From Polaromonas sp. (GTDB taxonomy: Bacteria; Pseudomonadota; Gammaproteobacteria; Burkholderiales; Burkholderiaceae_C), in the NCBI GenBank assembly GCA_023259235.1, contig JAHFQQ010000017.1, positions 1 to 21,364 on the forward strand: a DNA stretch of 21,364 bases, written 5' to 3'. The notes under the pieces were generated by a model that saw only the letters and a list, made by a program, of their open reading frames with translations, made no database searches and was not told the origin of the DNA. A program made the position numbers and the translations under genes. Of this stretch, positions 16,477 through 21,364 are shown piece after piece (the first letter of the stretch is position 1; each line of letters starts with the position of its first letter).

Positions 16477-17049
16477 ATGAAAAACATTCTTCGTCCTGCA
16501 CTGGTCCTGTTCTTCGTACTTACGCTGGTCACTGGTGTGGCCTACCCGCTGGTGGTGACCGGCGTGGCGCAGTCACTGTTCCCGGCGCAGGCAGCCGGCA
16601 GCCTGATCCTGCGCGACGGCAAGCCGGTAGGTTCCGCGCTGATCGGCCAGAACTTCAGCGACCCCAAACATTTTTGGGGCCGTCCTTCAGCAACCGGGCC
16701 CATGCCTTACAACGCTGCGGCCTCCAGCGGCTCCAATCAGGGCCCGCTGAACCCGGCGTTGACGGATGCCGTCAAGGGCCGTATTGATGCCTTGCGCGCC
16801 GCCGACCCGGGAAACACGGCGCCTGTGCCGGTGGACTTGGTCACGGCTTCAGCCAGCGGGCTAGACCCGCACATCAGCCCTGCCGCGGCCCGCTACCAGG
16901 TGACGCGTGTGGCCAGGGCCCGAAGCACGCCGGTGGAGAAGGTGCAAAGCCTGGTTGAGCAGCAGACCGAAACCCCTCTCCTCGGCTTGCTGGGCGAGCC
17001 ACGTGTCAACGTGCTCAGGCTCAATCTGGCTCTGGACGCTCTTCGCTGA
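16477..17049 (+). CDS. kdpC: KdpC subunit of the K+-transporting ATPase
   Basis: The 190-aa protein has one N-terminal membrane helix (residues about 8-30, LVLFFVLTLVTGVAYPLVVTG) and a periplasmic domain. Typical KdpC motifs are IGQNFSDPKHFWGRPSAT, SGSNQGPLNP, TASASGLDPHISPAAA and the C-terminal NVLRLNLALD. It caps KdpA on the periplasmic side and is thought to help K+ capture. It starts nine bases after kdpB behind AAGGGA. The length is normal (E. coli 190 aa). No terminator is evident after its stop. Confidence 0.97.
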   Translation: MKNILRPALVLFFVLTLVTGVAYPLVVTGVAQSLFPAQAAGSLILRDGKPVGSALIGQNFSDPKHFWGRPSATGPMPYNAAASSGSNQGPLNPALTDAVKGRIDALRAADPGNTAPVPVDLVTASASGLDPHISPAAARYQVTRVARARSTPVEKVQSLVEQQTETPLLGLLGEPRVNVLRLNLALDALR

Positions 17050-17063
17050 AAGGCGATCAGGTA

Positions 17064-17080
17064 TTTACGTTTTCTTGACA
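17064..17080 (+). promoter_or_regulatory. Second KdpE-like operator, upstream of the accessory genes
   Basis: TTTACGTTTTCTTGACA matches the site upstream of kdpF at 13 of 17 positions. The same companion element GTTTTTACGC recurs at 17104-17113, again exactly 40 bases from the start of the operator. Ungapped similarity between the two regions extends over about 66 bases (12175-12240 and 17064-17129) at roughly 65%. It lies 15 bases after kdpC and 89 bases before the 113-aa gene. A KdpE-controlled internal promoter is likely. Confidence 0.55.
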
Positions 17081-17168
17081 GCCCGGCGGCGAGTCTGTTT
17101 CCTGTTTTTACGCCGGAGCATCCAAGATTCTTATCTGGTTCCAAAGAACCGTTTATGAAAAGGACATC

Positions 17169-17510
17169 ATGGCTTACGCCGCTTATCGTGAATCGTTTGG
17201 TGCAAATCGTTGTTACGCGCCGCCAGAGGAGCGGGGGCAAATCCAAAAGCTTGTCGTGCTGGATTTCACGATTCCCAGCGGGGACGGTTTTCAGGTGCGA
17301 CGCTTGCTGGCCAACTGCCCTGACACCGGCGTCGTGCGCTGCGTGCCGCAGCCGCATGACAGCTGGGTGCGGCTGGAGATCCAACTGCCTGCCGACAGGG
17401 TCACAGAGGTCATGCATGTCCTCATGACGTGTATTCCGTCAGGCGAAATTGGCGGGTTGACCTCCTGGCGGCGCCATATGACAGAACACGGACTGACCCA
17501 TGGATTCTGA
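17169..17510 (+). CDS. Uncharacterised 113-aa protein in the kdp locus
   Basis: I do not recognise this family. AAAGGA lies just before ATG 17169. The protein is soluble, with four cysteines (15, 50, 58, 88) and no signal peptide. Residues 25-97 suggest a strand (QKLVVLDFTI), helix (GFQVRRLLANC), strand-turn-strand (VVRCVPQ...WVRLEIQLP), helix (DRVTEVMHVLM) and strand order, compatible with a ferredoxin-like or ACT-like regulatory fold; this is by eye only. An overlapping frame from ATG 17155 is rejected because its product looks random and has no better ribosome site. The KdpE-like operator upstream and the following small membrane gene suggest a role linked to K+ limitation. Its stop overlaps the next gene by 11 bases. 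Confidence 0.65.
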   Translation: MAYAAYRESFGANRCYAPPEERGQIQKLVVLDFTIPSGDGFQVRRLLANCPDTGVVRCVPQPHDSWVRLEIQLPADRVTEVMHVLMTCIPSGEIGGLTSWRRHMTEHGLTHGF

Positions 17511-17643
17511 TCTGCTGCGGGCCCTGTGTGCGTTAGCGGCTTTCCCGCTGCCGTTGATGTTCGCCTGGTTCATCGTGTGGTGGCAAGGCAAATCGCAAAA
17601 GACGCCGAAACAAAGATTGATGGCCGGCCACGGCCGACGCTAG
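17500..17643 (+). CDS. 47-aa single-span membrane miniprotein
   Basis: The frame runs from ATG 17500 to TAG 17641-17643. The product has a short polar N-terminus, one hydrophobic helix (LLRALCALAAFPLPLMFAWF, then IVWW) and a basic C-terminal tail (GKSQKTPKQRLMAGHGRR). The charge distribution predicts the tail on the cytoplasmic side. It overlaps the end of the 113-aa gene by 11 bases, implying translational coupling. A GGA about nine bases upstream is a weak ribosome site. No family is recognised. It could be a membrane anchor or partner for the 113-aa protein or a modulator of the Kdp machinery; both are guesses. Confidence 0.55.
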   Translation: MDSDLLRALCALAAFPLPLMFAWFIVWWQGKSQKTPKQRLMAGHGRR

Positions 17644-17686
17644 CAGGCGCTCACACGCCAGTCATATTTTTTACCAAGGAAATCAA

Positions 17687-18526
17687 ATGATCCAGAATAA
17701 ACGTCTTTTGTCTTTCGCAGCGAGCTTGCTGTGCGCCGTGAGCGCCGCGCAAGCGCAAACACCCACGCCGCCCGCCGCCGAACCGGCTTCACCCAACACC
17801 CTCACAGGCAATGTCGCTGCCGTTTCCGACTATCGCTTTCGCGGCGTCTCGCAAACCTACCGCCAGCCGGCCATCCAGGGCGGGTTTGACTACACACATG
17901 TCGGCGGGTTTTACCTCGGCAACTGGAATTCCAGCGTCTCGGCCAACTCCTACAACAATGGCGCAAGCCTTGAAGTTGATCTGTACGGCGGCTACCGCTT
18001 CCCGCTGACCAAAGAGCTGAGCGGCGATATAGGCGTGCTCCACTACTTGTACCCGGGTGCCAGGCTCAACAGTGCACCGGCGACGCCGACGGGCAACCAG
18101 TACGACAACACCGAGATCTACTTCGGCCTCACGCAAGGTGCCTTCAATGCCAAGCTGTCGTATGCAGTCACTGACTACTTTGGTTTGAACAGCAGCACCG
18201 CCGGCTACGCTTATTTCAACGCCTTGCCTGCCCGCGGCAATTCCAGGGGAACGACTTATCTGGATCTGAACTACAACATGGATCTGGGCAACCAGGTCAC
18301 CCTGGGGCTGCATGCCGGACACACTAGCGTGCGCCGCTACAGTGAGCTGTCCTATACCGACTACAAGGTGTTCGTGGGCAAGGAGTTCGCAGGCGTGAAC
18401 CTTAGCCTGGCACTGGTCGGCGCCAACGCCGACAACCGGTATTACCAGGCTGTCGACTCCGGCGGCCTGAACCCGAAAAAACTGGCAAAAACAGCGCTCG
18501 TGGTCGCGGCCAGCAAGACGTTTTAA
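17687..18526 (+). CDS. TorF family putative outer-membrane porin
   Basis: The 279-aa protein has a signal peptide (MIQNKRLLSFAASLLCAVSA, cleavage probably after AQA at residue 23) and a short Pro/Ala-rich linker. The beta-barrel that follows starts LTGNVAAVSDYRFRGVSQTYRQPAIQGG, the hallmark opening of the TorF/Gcw_chp family (TIGR02001). Alternating aromatic strands continue to a terminal phenylalanine (ASKTF), the usual outer-membrane assembly signal. AAGGAA precedes ATG 17687 at good spacing. It lies between the 47-aa gene and kdpD on the same strand, and so may be transcribed with the accessory genes from the second KdpE-like promoter. The transported solute of this family is not established. 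Confidence 0.85.
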   Translation: MIQNKRLLSFAASLLCAVSAAQAQTPTPPAAEPASPNTLTGNVAAVSDYRFRGVSQTYRQPAIQGGFDYTHVGGFYLGNWNSSVSANSYNNGASLEVDLYGGYRFPLTKELSGDIGVLHYLYPGARLNSAPATPTGNQYDNTEIYFGLTQGAFNAKLSYAVTDYFGLNSSTAGYAYFNALPARGNSRGTTYLDLNYNMDLGNQVTLGLHAGHTSVRRYSELSYTDYKVFVGKEFAGVNLSLALVGANADNRYYQAVDSGGLNPKKLAKTALVVAASKTF

Positions 18527-18616
18527 GCCGGACAGGAATGAGGCAAAAAAGGGGCTGGCTGCGCATGGAGGTGGTACGCTTTCGTATGCAGCTTTTGACC
18601 CGCCAGCGCCCGCTTC

Positions 18617-21322
18617 ATGGCTTATAACCCCGATTCCCGGCCTGACCCCGACCAGCTTCTTGACCAGCTCCGGGAGCATGAAGCGCGCGCCAGCCGCGGC
18701 AAATTGCGCATTTATTTCGGCGCCAGCGCGGGCGTCGGAAAAACCTACGCGATGCTGGGCGCCGCCCAGCGCGAGCGCAAAGCCGGGCGCGACCTTGTGG
18801 TCGGCGTGGTTGAAACGCACGGGCGCGGCGAAACGGCGGGATTGCTGGCCGGGCTGGAGCAACTGCCACTGCGCGCGGTGCCTTATCGGGGCCGCAGCTT
18901 GCAGGAGTTCGACCTCGACGCGGCGCTGGCGCGCAAACCGGCTTTGCTGCTGGTCGATGAGCTGGCGCACAGCAATGTGGCGGGCTCGCGCCACCCCAAG
19001 CGCTGGCAGGACGTGCAGGAGCTGCTGGAGGCGGGCATTGACGTGTGGAGTGCCCTCAATGTCCAGCATCTGGAAAGCCTCAATGGCACGGTTGGCGCCA
19101 TCACCGGCATTCGTATCAACGAGACGGTGCCCGATACCGTGCTGGACGCGGCCGACGAGATCATTCTGGTCGATGTGACGCCGGATGAGCTGATGGCGCG
19201 CCTGAAAGCCGGCAAGGTCTATCTGCCCCGGCAGGCCGAGCGTGCGGCGCAGAACTTTTTCCGCAAGGGCAACCTGATCGCGCTGCGCGAGATCGCCTTG
19301 CGGCGCACGGCCGAACATGTCGAAGATGATGTGCGCAGCTACCGCGTCGAAAAATCCATTGCCCCGGTGTGGCACACCGAGGGTGCCATCCTGGCGTGCA
19401 TCGGGCCGCGCGAAGGCGCCGAGCAAACCGTGCGCACCGCCGCGCGTCTGGCCGGCCAGCTCAATGTGCGCTGGCATGCGGCGTATGTGGAAACACCGCG
19501 CCTGCAGCGCCTTGGCGTTGCGCAGCGGGACCGGATTCTGGCCGTCATCAGGCTCGCGCAGGAGCTGGGCGCACCGACGGCCGTGCTGGCCGGCAGCGAT
19601 GCGGCGGCCGAGCTGGTGGCGCAGGCGCAGCGGCTCAACTGCGCCACGCTGGTGGTCGGGCGTCCCCATCTGTCCGTTTGGTCTACCCTGTGGAGCGGCC
19701 GCCGCACCATGACGCGCCGGCTCGCCACGCTGGCGCCTGGGTTGGACATGCTGGAGGTGGGCCATGCTGAAAGCACCCGGCGATTTGTGCAGACCCTGCA
19801 GCGTGGCGATGAAGAAGAGCGTGCGGCCTGGTACGGCAGCCTGCCGCCCTATGCCTGGGCCATTGCCGGCAGCGTGGGCATCACTTTGCTGGCCACGCCG
19901 CTACTGAAGTTTTTCGACCTGGCCAACATCGTCATGCTGTTTCTGCTGGGAACGGTGCTGGTCGCTCTGAAGTTCGGGCGCGGCCCGGCGGCGCTGGCGG
20001 CTTTCCTCAATGTGGCAGCGTTTGACTACTTTTTTGTGGCGCCGCGCATGTCGTTTGCCGTGAGCGACGTGCAGTACCTGGTGACCTTTGCCGTGATGCT
20101 GGTGGTGGGTTTGCTGACCGGGCAGCTCATGGCCGGCCTGCGTTTTCAGGCGCGCATTTCGTCCAGCCGCGAGCGTCGCGCGCAGTCGCTGTTTGAGCTG
20201 ACGCGCGACCTGTCGGCTGCGCTGCTCAGTCAGCAGGTCACCGAACTGGGCGAAGCGGCGGTGCAGCGCAACTTCGGCGGGCAGGCGCTGGTGCTGGTCA
20301 CCGATGCCCATGACCAGCTAGTCTTGCCGGAAAAGAACGCGCCGCCTGATTTCGATGCCAGCGTGGCCGACTGGGCGTTTCGCAATGCTCAGGCGGCGGG
20401 TCTGGCCACTTCCACGCTGTCCGCCCAGGCCTGGCATTACATCCCGCTGAAAGCCCCGATGCGGGTGCGCGGCGTGCTGGCCCTCAAACCCGCGCAGGCG
20501 CGCTGGCTGCTGATTCCCGAGCAGTTGCAGCAGCTTGACACGCTGGCGCGGCAAATCGCCATCGCACTGGAGCGTGTGCATTACGTGGACATTGCCCAGC
20601 AGGCTGTCGTGCAAATGGAGTCGGAGCGGCTGCGCAACACGCTGCTGGCGGCGATCTCGCACGATGTGCGCACCCCGTTGACAGCGCTGATTGGGCTGGC
20701 TGAATCGCTGCAGCGGTCTGAGCCGCCGTTGGCCAGCCCGCAGGCCGACATGGTGCAGGCGATGACGCAGCAGGCGCGCCAGCTCAGCGCGCTGGTCACC
20801 AATCTGCTGGACATGGCGCGTCTGCAAAATGGCGGCGTGAACCTGCATAGCGAGTGGCAGTCGGTCGAGGAGGTGGTGGGCTCGGCGATTCGTGCGGCGC
20901 AGCCGGCGCTGGGGGGCTGGGCGGTGCATACCGATGTACCGGCGGATTTGCCGCTGGTGGAGTTTGACGCCGTGCTGATGGAGCGGGTACTGGTGAACCT
21001 GCTGGAAAACGCCGCCAAATATGGCGCGCCGCCGATTGAAGTGCGCGCCCGCGCCACCCCCGACCGCCTGGTGCTCGCCGTGCGCGACCACGGGCCGGGG
21101 CTGCCGGTGGCGCTGCGCGGCCGCGAGGCGGAGTTGTTCGACAAATTCACCCGGGGCCAGACCGAGTCTGCCACGCCGGGCGTTGGGCTGGGCCTGGCCA
21201 TCTGCAAAGCCGTGGTGGATGCGCACCGCGGGCAGATTGTGGCCAGCAACGCCCAGGGCGGAGGGGCAGAATTCACCCTCACCCTGCCACGCCGCCCGCC
21301 ACCGGCCGCGGCGCCGGAATAA
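18617..21322 (+). CDS. kdpD: KdpD, sensor histidine kinase for K+ limitation
   Basis: The 901-aa sensor kinase is close to E. coli KdpD (894 aa). The N-terminal KdpD domain has Walker A GASAGVGKT (35-43) and Walker B-like LLLVDELAHSN (110-120). A universal-stress-protein-like domain follows at about 255-380. Four closely spaced membrane helices (about 411-510), a GAF-like region (about 525-665), HisKA with phospho-accepting His682 in SHDVRTPL, and HATPase_c (NLLENAAKYG, DHGPGLP, GVGLGLAIC) complete it. It controls KdpE phosphorylation in response to low K+. Its start is fixed by an in-frame TGA at 18596-18598, with ATG 18617 the first start after it. No Shine-Dalgarno is evident before that ATG, suggesting low translation. 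The 90-base gap after the porin gene has no clear promoter. Confidence 0.97.
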   Translation: MAYNPDSRPDPDQLLDQLREHEARASRGKLRIYFGASAGVGKTYAMLGAAQRERKAGRDLVVGVVETHGRGETAGLLAGLEQLPLRAVPYRGRSLQEFDLDAALARKPALLLVDELAHSNVAGSRHPKRWQDVQELLEAGIDVWSALNVQHLESLNGTVGAITGIRINETVPDTVLDAADEIILVDVTPDELMARLKAGKVYLPRQAERAAQNFFRKGNLIALREIALRRTAEHVEDDVRSYRVEKSIAPVWHTEGAILACIGPREGAEQTVRTAARLAGQLNVRWHAAYVETPRLQRLGVAQRDRILAVIRLAQELGAPTAVLAGSDAAAELVAQAQRLNCATLVVGRPHLSVWSTLWSGRRTMTRRLATLAPGLDMLEVGHAESTRRFVQTLQRGDEEERAAWYGSLPPYAWAIAGSVGITLLATPLLKFFDLANIVMLFLLGTVLVALKFGRGPAALAAFLNVAAFDYFFVAPRMSFAVSDVQYLVTFAVMLVVGLLTGQLMAGLRFQARISSSRERRAQSLFELTRDLSAALLSQQVTELGEAAVQRNFGGQALVLVTDAHDQLVLPEKNAPPDFDASVADWAFRNAQAAGLATSTLSAQAWHYIPLKAPMRVRGVLALKPAQARWLLIPEQLQQLDTLARQIAIALERVHYVDIAQQAVVQMESERLRNTLLAAISHDVRTPLTALIGLAESLQRSEPPLASPQADMVQAMTQQARQLSALVTNLLDMARLQNGGVNLHSEWQSVEEVVGSAIRAAQPALGGWAVHTDVPADLPLVEFDAVLMERVLVNLLENAAKYGAPPIEVRARATPDRLVLAVRDHGPGLPVALRGREAELFDKFTRGQTESATPGVGLGLAICKAVVDAHRGQIVASNAQGGGAEFTLTLPRRPPPAAAPE

Positions 21323-21331
21323 ACTTGCTCA

Positions 21332-21364
21332 ATGTCCCACCCCGTTGTTGTCGTTATTGAAGAC
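21332..21364 (+). CDS. kdpE: KdpE response regulator, N-terminal fragment (cut by window edge)
   Basis: Eleven codons from ATG 21332 encode MSHPVVVVIED, the first strand and acidic pair of a response-regulator receiver domain. Starting nine bases after kdpD, this is almost certainly KdpE, the OmpR-family activator phosphorylated by KdpD. No Shine-Dalgarno is visible (AAACTTGCTCA). The DNA-binding domain that would contact the two operators at 12175 and 17064 lies outside the window. Confidence 0.85.
   Translation, partial: MSHPVVVVIED

Noticed and set aside
17155..17427. Alternative start and frame overlapping the 113-aa gene
   Set aside because: The product has no protein-like hydrophobic pattern, and the frame from 17169 has AAAGGA at correct distance and couples to the next gene.
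17662..17676. TATTTTTTACC upstream of the porin gene as a third KdpE site
   Set aside because: Only the T-rich right half-site matches. The left half-site and the companion element 40 bases downstream are missing.
17789..19765. Long minus-strand open frame (658 codons) opposite the porin and kdpD
   Set aside because: It spans two well-identified genes and their gap on the other strand, has no recognisable domain, and is explained by high third-position GC.

Overview
The window looks like a chromosomal segment of a Comamonadaceae-type betaproteobacterium (Polaromonas, Rhodoferax or Acidovorax relatives). The clues are high GC content, the gene families present, and GC-rich intergenic repeats of a style I associate with this family. 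The genus is inferred from gene content and was not tested by a search. No rRNA, tRNA, CRISPR array, insertion sequence or integrase is visible. No gap between genes exceeds about 180 bases, so no long stretch is left unexplained.

Positions 1-2516: the left edge cuts a minus-strand flavin monooxygenase resembling the N-terminal half of bifunctional salicylyl-CoA 5-hydroxylase / 2-aminobenzoyl-CoA monooxygenase-reductase. It has its own sigma70-like promoter, whose -10 is covered by a perfect palindrome. Next come a minus-strand 2OG-Fe(II) dioxygenase and, divergent from it, a small DUF1840 gene.

Positions 2540-11194: a seven-gene minus-strand operon, transcribed from right to left. The order is a FadD15-like AMP-forming acyl-CoA ligase, livG, livH, livM, livK (periplasmic binding protein), livF and a PaaK-like ligase. 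It pairs a HAAT-type (branched-chain amino acid type) ABC importer with two CoA-ligase-like enzymes. With the monooxygenase nearby, this suggests uptake and CoA activation of an aromatic or other organic acid. Three of its internal gaps hold structured DNA: a GC-rich palindromic repeat (livG-livH), a tandem 60-bp repeat (livH-livM) and three consecutive hairpins (livK-livF). A divergent CRP/FNR-family regulator at 11373-12098 probably controls the operon. A perfect 16-bp CRP-geometry palindrome sits 41.5 bases upstream of the start point predicted for the operon.

Positions 12270-21364: a high-affinity potassium uptake locus. It holds a 34-aa membrane miniprotein, kdpF, a 28-codon coupling frame made mostly of an inverted repeat, kdpA, kdpB and kdpC. 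Then come a four-cysteine 113-aa protein, a 47-aa membrane miniprotein and a TorF-type outer-membrane protein, followed by kdpD and the first 11 codons of kdpE. Upstream of kdpF is a 17-bp site close to the E. coli KdpE operator as I recall it. A second copy with the same downstream element at the same 40-bp offset lies between kdpC and the 113-aa gene. I therefore predict that the three accessory genes are a K+-limitation-induced extension of the Kdp system, the most novel-looking part of the window.
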